This document shows, piece by piece, positions 51,389 to 59,249 of a stretch of 64,000 bases of DNA. The position numbers and the translations under genes were made by a program. Location of the stretch: contig UQIK01000007.1 of assembly GCA_900541125.1 (NCBI GenBank), positions 1 through 64,000 of the forward strand, written 5' to 3'. Source of the DNA: an uncultured Collinsella sp. GTDB taxonomy: Bacteria; Actinomycetota; Coriobacteriia; Coriobacteriales; Coriobacteriaceae. Within the stretch, counting starts at the first letter, position 1. Each line of letters opens with the position of its first letter. The notes under the pieces were generated by a model that worked only from the letters and a program-made list of their open reading frames with translations, had not been told where the DNA came from and ran no database searches.

Positions 51389-52083
51389 AACGCGCCTTTA
51401 TGTCCGAGCTCGCCATCGTTCGCACGCTCGTCCCGAGCATCGCGGGCGTCGGCCTGTTCATCTTCGTCGTACTGACCCTCGCCAACGCATCGGATGGCGA
51501 TTCCGGTATGACCGCCGGCGCCTGCGCGGTCAGTGCCATGTCGCCCATCGTGGTCATGAACTCGCTGGCCGGCTACGACAATCAAAACGGATGGGAGCGC
51601 TATCGGGCAACGCTGCCCATCTCGCGCAAAGACATCATCTGTGCACGCTACCTGAGCATCATTGTCTTCTCGGCCGTCATGACGTGCGCCGCCGCGCTTC
51701 TGAGCATCGTCTCTATCCCGCTCTTCAACAGCGCGGGTATCCCCTCGACGGGACAGATCGTCTTTGAAACCACAATAGCCTCCGCCGCATCGATGCTCAT
51801 CTCCCTCATGATGGTGTTTCTGGCACAGCCGCTGTTCTTTCGATTTGGACACATGGAGGCGCTGCGCCTTTCCGTCGGCCTGTTTGCCCTGCTCGGATGC
51901 CTTGCCATGGCCACGCTGAGCTCCTCCAACCCCATCAGCAACTGGCTCATGTCGATTGCTGGGGCGAATCCCGATCCTGCCGTCCTCGGCTGCCTGTGTG
52001 CAGGAATTGCCGTACTGGCCCTCGCGCTATGTGCACTTAGCTGCATCGTCAGCACCAAGGTCTACCGGGCACGCGACCTGTAG
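51385..52083 (+). CDS. ABC-2-type permease subunit
   Basis: This 232-residue membrane protein has six hydrophobic segments and the PISRKDIICARYLSIIVF stretch seen in ABC-2 permeases of GntR-linked systems. It couples with the ATPase to export an unknown substrate, possibly a peptide or antibiotic. Its ATG overlaps the ATPase stop, so translation is coupled. It is the last gene of the operon. Confidence 0.85.
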   Translation: MKRAFMSELAIVRTLVPSIAGVGLFIFVVLTLANASDGDSGMTAGACAVSAMSPIVVMNSLAGYDNQNGWERYRATLPISRKDIICARYLSIIVFSAVMTCAAALLSIVSIPLFNSAGIPSTGQIVFETTIASAASMLISLMMVFLAQPLFFRFGHMEALRLSVGLFALLGCLAMATLSSSNPISNWLMSIAGANPDPAVLGCLCAGIAVLALALCALSCIVSTKVYRARDL

Positions 52084-52361
52084 GCGGGCGAATCTCGACC
52101 CACGCAGGTCGCAATCGGCCACAATCGCGCCCCTCAAATCCGTGACAAATGGCATGTCCCCGGCCCGTGCGCGACGTTCTATAATCAAAGCGTCACGGGC
52201 CTCGGCCCAATTTCGATCATCCAAGGGGATGTCTTTTTGGTCATTGTTCTTTAGGGAACGGTCAATCGCATACAAATTGAAAACGGCCGTCTTGCGGCCG
52301 TGGTTTGTTGCGCCGTTCCGCCTCCGTCATCTGCCACATATGCACCTGATAGGAAAGAACA
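52084..52361 (+). promoter_or_regulatory. leader with TATAAT box and hairpins before the methyltransferase
   Basis: This 278-nt stretch has no gene that I can support. TATAAT lies at 52180-52185. About 100 nt later AAACGGCCG and CGGCCGTGGTTT (52281-52306) form a terminator-like hairpin followed by GTTG, and the methyltransferase starts 55 nt beyond. This layout fits an attenuated leader or a small RNA. A frame at about 52231-52429 overlaps the methyltransferase and looks accidental. Confidence 0.45.
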
Positions 52362-53099
52362 ATGAACTCTGCGAAATCTCAATCCTTCCCAAAAGCCACC
52401 AGCTTCGACACGGCACTCGTACGCTCTAAGATTATGGGGCCGAACCCCCTCAAGCTCTGCGAAGAACTCCTTTGCGGTGCGAATATCCCACGCGGCGCCC
52501 GCGTCTGCGACCTTGGGTCGGGCACCGGCATTACCAGCGCCCTGCTTGCCCGCGAATACGGATTTGACACCTACGCCGTCGATCTGTGGAGCGACCCTGT
52601 CGAGAACCGCACGTTCTTTGATTCGCTCGGCATTCCCCGCGACACGATTCACCCTGTTAAGGCGGACGCCTCACAGGGACTGCCGTTTGAGCACGACTTT
52701 TTTGATGCGGTCGTGAGCATCGACTCGTACAACTACTACGGCCGCGACCCGCACTATCTGAGCGAGCGCTTGCTCCCCTATGTCAAGCGCGGAGGCATGC
52801 TTTATTTGAGTATCCCCGGCATGGTTCGCGACTGCCACGACAACCTGCCCACTTGCCTGCTCAAATCCTGGACACCCGAGCAGCTCGACTATATGCACGA
52901 CATAGGCTGGTGGCGCGCCATGATCGAGCCGACCCCCGGCGTCGAGATTGTCTCGATGCAGCCTATGCTCTGCACGGACGAAGCATGGGAAGACTGGCTC
53001 GCCTGCGACAACGAGTACGCAGCAGGCGACCGCGCTGCCGTTGAAGCCGGCGCGCTCGAATACCTCAACACCATCGCCATTGTGCTGAGGAAGCTCTAA
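52362..53099 (+). CDS. SAM-dependent class I methyltransferase
   Basis: This 245-residue Rossmann methyltransferase has motif I VCDLGSGTGITSALLA, an acidic residue after strand 2 (YAVDLWSDP), motif II-like ADASQGLPFEHDFFDAVVSIDSYNYYG and RGGMLYLSIPG. It is in the group of small-molecule methyltransferases (PF08241/PF13649-like); the substrate is unknown. ATG 52362 follows AGGAAAG. A strong terminator follows. The leader is structured. Confidence 0.82.
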   Translation: MNSAKSQSFPKATSFDTALVRSKIMGPNPLKLCEELLCGANIPRGARVCDLGSGTGITSALLAREYGFDTYAVDLWSDPVENRTFFDSLGIPRDTIHPVKADASQGLPFEHDFFDAVVSIDSYNYYGRDPHYLSERLLPYVKRGGMLYLSIPGMVRDCHDNLPTCLLKSWTPEQLDYMHDIGWWRAMIEPTPGVEIVSMQPMLCTDEAWEDWLACDNEYAAGDRAAVEAGALEYLNTIAIVLRKL

Positions 53100-53104
53100 A
53101 CGAT

Positions 53105-53147
53105 AGCCGCGCGAGGCCGTAAACAAACGGCCTCGCGCGGCTTCTTT
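53105..53147. terminator. terminator after the methyltransferase gene
   Basis: AGCCGCGCGAGGCCGT and ACGGCCTCGCGCGGCT form a perfect 16-bp stem with a 6-nt loop, then TCTTT. It also faces the end of the ClC gene. Confidence 0.9.
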
Positions 53148-53182
53148 AAAACAAGTTCTGAACAACCGTAAAACGCAATACG

Positions 53183-54487
53183 CTACTTGCGCAGCGGCTT
53201 GGGCAGCGGAATGCCGGCGGCGATAGCTGCGGCGATGATCATGCAGACGATACCCTTGAGTGGGAAGCACATGAGCAGCAGGCCCACGACCATGACCGGC
53301 TGGCGCATGACGGCGCCCATCGTCGATGCCGTGCAGACGGCGACGCAAAAGACCGGATCGGCGCCGGTGAGGATAGCAAGGCCATAGCCCAGGCTCACAC
53401 CCGAGAAGATAACCGGGAAGAAGTGACCGCCGCGCCAACCAAGGTTGATGAGGGCGGGCGTCAGCATGGCCTTAACAAGACCGGTCGCGATAAGCACGCC
53501 GGCGGGGATGGTCAGGTAGGTTTCCATGAGCACGTCGGCCTGGGTCTCGCCGGCAAACATGGTGTAGGGCAGAACCGTGCCACAGATGGCGAGCGCCAGA
53601 CCGGCTAGCATGGCCTTGACGACAGGACGCTCCCCTATTGCATGGGCAAGCGCTTCGCTCGCGTGCTCAGAGACAAAGTACAGCCAGCCGCAGATTGTTC
53701 CGATCAGCGACAGAGGAATGAGCCAGGTAAGCTCCAGGTTGCCCACCACGGCAGCCTCGAACCTCGGCATGCCCATGCCGCCGCCCATGAGCTGGCCGAG
53801 CAGCAGGTAGGTGCCCAGACCACCGGCAATCGCAATGCCGTAGACCACCGTCTTTTGCGCCTTGGGCAGCTTGATGGTGATCTCGCCGGACGCGGATTCA
53901 TCGTCGGCGTCTTCGCCCTGGCCGTCAGTACTTCCGGCAAGCGGCGCCACAAAGCCAAAGACGGGCGCGGTAAAGAGTGCCGTCAGGGCAGCCTGGGTGC
54001 CCAGCAGCGTGAGCTCCCTAAACTCGGCGCCAAAGCGACGCATGCGATCGCCGACCCAGCTGCACAGACCCGCGATGACGCCGGTCAGGCCGGCCTCCGG
54101 TCCAATGCTGCCGCCAAACAGCAGCGGCAGCAATGCCGCGAGCGAAAGCTTGCCCAGATTGTCGTACGGGTAGCGTCCATCGCGCTTTACCTTGGCCATC
54201 ACCTGGTTGAGGTCATCGGTCTTGGTGCCCGTCGTCTTTTCGTACAGACCGATCAGCAGGCCGCCCAGCAGGCAGACGAAAAACGGGTATGGCAGAAAGC
54301 CAAACGGGCCGCTGGCAAGCTCGGGCGAAGCGACGCCCAGCGCGTGCGGAATCTCGGTCCATAGATAGTCGATACCGTGCTCCATCGCAAAAAAGAACAG
54401 CCAGACTGCGGCACCCGCGAGTGCACCGGTCACGGCAACGCTGACCAAAAACAGCGCTCGGTTCGTGGGTTTGGCAAGGTTATCCAT
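53183..54487 (-). CDS. ClC-family chloride channel/antiporter
   Basis: This 434-residue membrane protein has the ClC motif GGSIGPEAGLTG (GxxGPE) and GWRGGHFFPVIFSGVSLG (GxxxGxxFP type), with about 12-14 hydrophobic helices and a hydrophilic insert at about 190-210 (acidic, SASGE). The first motif retains the gating Glu (GPE), and no clear second antiporter Glu is evident, so channel versus H+/Cl- exchanger cannot be decided. ATG 54487 has GGGAGGACC upstream. It is monocistronic. Confidence 0.87.
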   Translation of the reverse strand: MDNLAKPTNRALFLVSVAVTGALAGAAVWLFFFAMEHGIDYLWTEIPHALGVASPELASGPFGFLPYPFFVCLLGGLLIGLYEKTTGTKTDDLNQVMAKVKRDGRYPYDNLGKLSLAALLPLLFGGSIGPEAGLTGVIAGLCSWVGDRMRRFGAEFRELTLLGTQAALTALFTAPVFGFVAPLAGSTDGQGEDADDESASGEITIKLPKAQKTVVYGIAIAGGLGTYLLLGQLMGGGMGMPRFEAAVVGNLELTWLIPLSLIGTICGWLYFVSEHASEALAHAIGERPVVKAMLAGLALAICGTVLPYTMFAGETQADVLMETYLTIPAGVLIATGLVKAMLTPALINLGWRGGHFFPVIFSGVSLGYGLAILTGADPVFCVAVCTASTMGAVMRQPVMVVGLLLMCFPLKGIVCMIIAAAIAAGIPLPKPLRK

Positions 54488-54612
54488 CGGGTCCTCCCGA
54501 GGTCAAAGTCGACATAGATACGTTTTATTGTAGAGCGAGCGTTACCCGAACGAGCCAACCACCTGCGCCGCAAACGGCACCATTGGGAGCCATAGTGGGG
54601 CAGGCTCAAGAC

Positions 54613-55146
54613 TTATCCGTTGATAATCGAGGCAATCTCGCGCAAATCGTCGGCAAAGTAGATGCCGTGCTGGCGCCTCGGGCTCGAAAGCCCCTTATCA
54701 ATCATGTGCCCGAGCAACGCCTTGAGGTCGTTGTAGTAACCGTCCAGGTTATACAGGATGCACGGAGAGCTCAGGTGCCCCAACGACACCGCGGACATAA
54801 CCTCGGCAATCTCCTCGAGCGTGCCCGTGCCGCCCGGAAATGCGACGAACGCATCGCCGAGCTCGATCATCTTGGCTTTGCGCTCGGCCATGTCGCTCGT
54901 CACGATAAGGTCGTCGATTCCGTCGTGTTGAAACTCTGCCTCGATAAAAAAGCTCGGCTCCACACCCGTCACATGTCCGCCTGCCTCGAGTACGCTATCG
55001 GCGAGCGCGCCCATCAGTCCCGATTTGGACCCGCCGTATACGAGCGCGTGTCCGTTGGCGCCAATCCAATTGCCCAGCTCCTGCACCGCGGGCAGAAACG
55101 CCGGGTCGTTGCCGACGCTCGCGCCCAGGTACACCGTGATGTTCAT
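54613..55146 (-). CDS. LOG-family cytokinin riboside 5'-monophosphate phosphoribohydrolase-like
   Basis: This 177-residue protein has the lysine-decarboxylase-like LOG motif PGGTGTLEEI (FPGGTGTLEE) and the preceding VTSDMAERKAKMIELGDAF. LOG enzymes hydrolyse nucleoside 5'-monophosphates to free base and ribose phosphate. In bacteria the natural substrate is often unclear. ATG 55146 follows GAGGGGG. It is downstream of the potassium channel gene with 36 nt between, likely co-transcribed. Confidence 0.88.
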   Translation of the reverse strand: MNITVYLGASVGNDPAFLPAVQELGNWIGANGHALVYGGSKSGLMGALADSVLEAGGHVTGVEPSFFIEAEFQHDGIDDLIVTSDMAERKAKMIELGDAFVAFPGGTGTLEEIAEVMSAVSLGHLSSPCILYNLDGYYNDLKALLGHMIDKGLSSPRRQHGIYFADDLREIASIING

Positions 55147-55182
55147 ATGCAATCCCCCTCGTCGTGACGCGCGGCGCCCGTT

Positions 55183-55608
55183 CTATCGTTGCCGGCGACG
55201 GTATTCGCGCACGCGGCGCGACAAATCGGCGAGCTCATCGCGGTCGAGTTCTTCCAAATGCTCAAGATCGTCCATAAAGCGCGCCATGGTGTCCTTTTGG
55301 CGCAGTTTAATGAGCGTATTGCAGTAGTTCACCGCCACGCCCGTAAGCATGGCGATATAGAAGATACTGATGACGCTTAGGATAACGGTAATGCCGCGGG
55401 CAACCGGCGTTTCAGCGGGGATATCGCCAAAGCCGATCGTCGAGACCGTCTCAAAGCTAAACCAGAGACCATCGCCAAACGTGAGGGTCGTGGGCTCGGA
55501 CAGCCAGACAGCCGTCGAGCAAAGCAGATAGAAAATAAGAAACAGGCCCGTGATGCGTGCAAAGCCAGCCTGTCGCAGCACATCGGCAAGCGTCCTGAGC
55601 TTTTTCAT
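55183..55608 (-). CDS. two-helix potassium channel
   Basis: This 141-residue protein has two membrane helices (about 18-37 and 70-95) flanking a pore loop with the selectivity filter TIGFGD (the TVGYGD type). A charged helical tail (about 100-141) may form a coiled coil. There is no RCK domain. It probably forms a tetrameric K+ channel; selectivity with Phe in place of Tyr is expected to be retained. ATG 55608 follows GAAGGGG. It is upstream of the LOG gene. Confidence 0.85.
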   Translation of the reverse strand: MKKLRTLADVLRQAGFARITGLFLIFYLLCSTAVWLSEPTTLTFGDGLWFSFETVSTIGFGDIPAETPVARGITVILSVISIFYIAMLTGVAVNYCNTLIKLRQKDTMARFMDDLEHLEELDRDELADLSRRVREYRRRQR

Positions 55609-55677
55609 CGCGACCCCTTCCACGGACAACCAATCACGTTCGCTCGGTATTGTCCCACGCCTCCCCAGCAAACGGAA

Positions 55678-55760
55678 CTAGTCATTGGGGACGTTCTTAA
55701 ATGACTAGTCAAACAAGAACGTCCCCAATGACTAGTCGTTTAAGAACGTCCCCGATGACT
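55678..55760. repeat. palindromic repeat, family C (compound copy)
   Basis: Three units built on GGGGACGTTCTT and GACTAGTC lie in alternating orientation, similar to 42381-42441. It sits in the 244-nt divergent gap between the K+ channel gene and the hybrid kinase gene. Confidence 0.85.
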
Positions 55761-55852
55761 GCCGGGCGGGAGCGTTTAGCGGTACAGCTGCCGACTGGGC
55801 AGGCTGAGCTGGTATCCTTATGCGGTATTGTCTCGATTCGTTAGGATTGCAT

Positions 55853-58657
55853 GTGAGAGCTGCCACTGTCCTTCGTTCAGTTATATGTCGCGCCCTGGCC
55901 ATTGTGCTTGCCGCGCTTGCCGCACTGAGTTCCATCGCGCCTGTCCAGGCTTTTGCCGATGTCTCTAGTCAGCCAGTCAAGACGGTCCGCGTCGGCTGGC
56001 TCGTCAACAACGAGGGCTTCCAGAACGGCACCCCCGGCGAGCGTCTCTCGGGATGGGGTTACGAGTACCTCCAGACCCTGTCGTACTACACGCCCGGCTG
56101 GCGGTACGAATACGTCTCCGGCACCTTCACCGAGCTTATGGACATGCTCGAGGCAGGCGAGATCGACCTCATGCCCAACATCTCCTACTCCGAGGAACGC
56201 GCCCAAAAGCTGCTCTTTTCCTCGAACCCTGAGGGCACCGAGCGCTACTACATCTACGCCAGGCCCGACCGTGACGACCTGGCCAAGGGTGACCCTCAAG
56301 CACTCCAGGGTCTCACCATCGGTTACAACTCCGGTGTTATGCAAACCATCGTCGGCCAGCAGTGGCTCGCCAACGAGGGAATCGCCTGCACATACAGGGA
56401 GTATGACGGAGGCTCCGTTCTCTTTGACGCGCTCGCAAACGGCGAGGTCGACGCCATCATCATGAACGACACCATTTCGTCGCCCGAGGCGTCGCCCATG
56501 TTCTACGTCGGTTCGAGCGACTACTACTTTGCCGTTCCCAAAAGCCGCCCCGACCTGATGGACAACATCAACTCCGCAATGGCGGCAATCAACCGCGTCA
56601 ACCCCCGCTATAACGACGAGGTCAAATCGAACTATTCAGCGCAAAACAGCGGATCATCCTCGCTCACCGGCGATGAGCGCGCCTGGCTCAAGGCGAACAA
56701 CAACACCATCACGCTCGGCTACATTACGGGCAAACTCCCCTACTGCAACGAAGACGAAGGCAGCAAAATAGAAGGTTCGCTCGCATCGCTTGCGACGACG
56801 CTACACGATAAATTTGGCATTACGGTCAAAACCGTCGCCTTTGATAGCTACAAGATGATGTCAAAGGCCCTTTCAAAGGAAAGCATAGACGTTGCGCTGC
56901 CGGTATACCGAGATTACTGGTTTGCCGAGCAAACAGGCGTTGTGCAGTCGATATCGTTGGGGACCATATCCCTCACCGCCATCCATACCGGCAGCAACCT
57001 GAACAAAGACCTTCAGAACATCGCCTGTACCAAATCATCGTTTGTCAACAAAAATGCACTTGAAAGTCTGTTCCCCACAGCGACCGTAACCGAATACCAA
57101 TCCGACGATGAAGCGTTCGACGCCCTCAGGGAGGGAACGGCGCACTGCATCGTCGCTCCCAGTTCACGCGTAAAAACCATCGGTGACCGTTACGATCTCG
57201 AGGACTGCGAGACGACCGAGCTCCCTGACACCTGTGAGCTCTCGTGCTGGATTTCGCGCGGAAAACCCGAGCTGTTGGGAATCATCAACAAGGGCATCAT
57301 CAATGCCGGAGAATCGCTCTCCGCAAGCAATTTCTCCTCCACGTCGTACACGGCCCAGGAATCCAACACGCTTCAATTCCTTTATCGCAACCGCACCGCC
57401 ATTGCAGCTACCCTCATCGGTATGTTGTCGGTCGGCATCGTCCTGCTCATCTGGGCGCTCGTGCGCGCTCGAACCGAGCGCAAAAAAGCCGATGCTGCCA
57501 ACGCCGCTAAGACGGCATTCCTCACGCGCATGAGCCACGACATCCGTACGCCGCTCAACGGTATCCTGGGCCTTATCGAGATCGAGGAATTGAAGGAAGG
57601 CGATATGCAAGTCGCCCGCGAGAGCCGTGCCAAGGCGCGCGTTGCCGCCAATCACCTGCTCTCGCTGATCAACGACATCCTCGAGATGGGCAAAATCGAA
57701 GACCGCAAGCTAACACTGGAGCATGCGCCTTTTAACCTCAAAGAGCTCTGTGACGATACGCTAGTGCTGTGCAAACTCCGCGCGTCCAGTAACGGCATCA
57801 CAATGCAGGACAATAGTCTGCCGTACGCCACGGGGCCATACATGATCGGCAGTCCCACCCATATCCGACAGATCATGATCAACCTGTTAGACAACAGCAT
57901 TAAGTACAACAAGCACGGCGGCTCCGTCACCTTTAGCTCAAAGACCAAGCCACTCGATAACGGGCGCGCGCTCTTTTGCTTTAGCGTTTCGGATACCGGC
58001 ATTGGCATGGCTCCCGAGTTTTTAAAGCATATCTATGAGCCGTTTGCCCAAGAAGGTGACGATGCGCGCAGCAAGTTCCAAGGAACCGGCATGGGCATGC
58101 CAATCGTCAAGTCGCTTATTGAACTGATGGGCGGCACCATCGAAGTCACCAGCGAACTCCATGTGGGCACCACGTTCTACGTGGAAATTCCGCTCGATAT
58201 CGACAAGAACCCCCGGGCGCGGACGGATACGGTCGAGAAGGCGCTCGACTGCTCGCTTGCCAACATGAACGTGCTGCTCGCCGAAGACAACGAATTGAAT
58301 GCCGAGATTGCCCAGACGCTGCTAGAATCCGAGGGCGTCGTGGTCACCCGCGCCGTCAACGGCAACGAAGTCGTCGATCTGTACCTGTCTCATCCCGCCG
58401 GCAGCTTCGATGCGATCCTGATGGACATTATGATGCCGGACATGGACGGTTACGAGGCAACCCGCGCGATTCGTCTGAGCGAGAAGGTCGATGCAGCCGA
58501 TATCCCCATCATCGCGCTCACCGCCAATGCCTTTGCCGAAGACGCCAAGGCGGCACACGACGCCGGCATGAACGCCCATCTGTCCAAACCGCTCGACTTT
58601 AACAAGCTCAAAAACATACTCGCCCGCATCAAGAAAAACGGATCCGTTTCGCTATAG
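55853..58657 (+). CDS. hybrid histidine kinase with two solute-binding sensor domains
   Basis: This 934-residue protein resembles BvgS/EvgS. A signal anchor (about 1-35) precedes two periplasmic-binding (SBP_bac_3-like) modules (about 45-255 and 280-490, with Venus-flytrap patterns). A membrane helix (about 517-537) leads to HisKA (His562 in MSHDIRTPLNG), HATPase (N box NLLDNSIKYN, G1 DTGIGM, G2 GTGMGM) and a receiver (Asp858 in LMDIMMPDMDG, AEDNE, Lys in LSKP). No HPt domain or partner regulator is encoded nearby. GTG 55853 (AGGA upstream, then a good signal sequence) is preferred over 55820. The neighbouring kinase (59250-61442) has the sensor split off. Confidence 0.9.
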   Translation: MRAATVLRSVICRALAIVLAALAALSSIAPVQAFADVSSQPVKTVRVGWLVNNEGFQNGTPGERLSGWGYEYLQTLSYYTPGWRYEYVSGTFTELMDMLEAGEIDLMPNISYSEERAQKLLFSSNPEGTERYYIYARPDRDDLAKGDPQALQGLTIGYNSGVMQTIVGQQWLANEGIACTYREYDGGSVLFDALANGEVDAIIMNDTISSPEASPMFYVGSSDYYFAVPKSRPDLMDNINSAMAAINRVNPRYNDEVKSNYSAQNSGSSSLTGDERAWLKANNNTITLGYITGKLPYCNEDEGSKIEGSLASLATTLHDKFGITVKTVAFDSYKMMSKALSKESIDVALPVYRDYWFAEQTGVVQSISLGTISLTAIHTGSNLNKDLQNIACTKSSFVNKNALESLFPTATVTEYQSDDEAFDALREGTAHCIVAPSSRVKTIGDRYDLEDCETTELPDTCELSCWISRGKPELLGIINKGIINAGESLSASNFSSTSYTAQESNTLQFLYRNRTAIAATLIGMLSVGIVLLIWALVRARTERKKADAANAAKTAFLTRMSHDIRTPLNGILGLIEIEELKEGDMQVARESRAKARVAANHLLSLINDILEMGKIEDRKLTLEHAPFNLKELCDDTLVLCKLRASSNGITMQDNSLPYATGPYMIGSPTHIRQIMINLLDNSIKYNKHGGSVTFSSKTKPLDNGRALFCFSVSDTGIGMAPEFLKHIYEPFAQEGDDARSKFQGTGMGMPIVKSLIELMGGTIEVTSELHVGTTFYVEIPLDIDKNPRARTDTVEKALDCSLANMNVLLAEDNELNAEIAQTLLESEGVVVTRAVNGNEVVDLYLSHPAGSFDAILMDIMMPDMDGYEATRAIRLSEKVDAADIPIIALTANAFAEDAKAAHDAGMNAHLSKPLDFNKLKNILARIKKNGSVSL

Positions 58658-58699
58658 TTTGTGCTCAACCACCACGCACGACCAGAAAGGAAGCCAACG

Positions 58700-59179
58700 A
58701 TGTTTAGGCCCTTACGTCGAAAGAAACGCGCCATCACCGACGAGGAAGCGCGCGAACTGCTCGCTACCTGCAAGCGCGGCGTCTTTGCCGTCAACGGCGA
58801 CGATGGCTACCCGTACGCCATTCCCGTCAACTACTTCTTTGACACCGAGCACGACAAGATTTATTTCCATGGCGCCAAGGCCGGCCACAAGGTCGATTCA
58901 CTCAAGCGCGATGACAAGGTCTGCTTTACCGTTTACGGCAACGAGTGGTACAAGGACGGTGACTGGGCTCCCTACGTTATGAGTACCGTGGTCTTTGGCC
59001 GCTGTCGCCTGGCGAATGACACCCCCGCGTTTATCGAGGACAAAGTCCGCCAGCTCGCCCTTAAGTACTACCCTTCTGCCGAGGAGGTCGAAGAGGAAAT
59101 CGCCAAGGACATTAAGGGCGTCCAGCTCTACGAGATTACGATTGAGCATCTCTGCGGCAAGCAGATTCAAGAAAAGTAA
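58700..59179 (+). CDS. PNPOx-like flavin-binding protein (NimA type)
   Basis: This 159-residue split-barrel protein resembles pyridoxamine 5'-phosphate oxidase family members of the NimA type: RAITDEEARELLATCKRGVFAVNGDDGYPYAIPVNYFFD, then IYFHGAKAGHKVDSLKRDDKVCFTVYG. It likely binds FMN or F420/heme, with an unknown reductive role. ATG 58700 has GAAAGGAAG upstream. It lies between two convergent sensor kinase genes, 42 nt after the first. A strong hairpin follows. Confidence 0.85.
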   Translation: MFRPLRRKKRAITDEEARELLATCKRGVFAVNGDDGYPYAIPVNYFFDTEHDKIYFHGAKAGHKVDSLKRDDKVCFTVYGNEWYKDGDWAPYVMSTVVFGRCRLANDTPAFIEDKVRQLALKYYPSAEEVEEEIAKDIKGVQLYEITIEHLCGKQIQEK

Positions 59180-59207
59180 GCCTCAAAAGCAAAACTCACA
59201 AATAGCA

Positions 59208-59247
59208 ATATGGCCCGGTTCCAACCCACCTTGGAACCGGGCCATAT
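59208..59247. terminator. terminator between the PNPOx gene and the second kinase
   Basis: ATATGGCCCGGTTCCAA and TTGGAACCGGGCCATAT form a perfect 17-bp stem with a 6-nt loop between convergent genes. Confidence 0.88.
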
Positions 59248-59249
59248 GC

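Noticed and set aside
52231..52429. Frame starting at ATG 52231 (about 66 residues)
   Set aside because: It overlaps the methyltransferase start, is too close to its purine stretch for a normal ribosome site, and its composition looks random.
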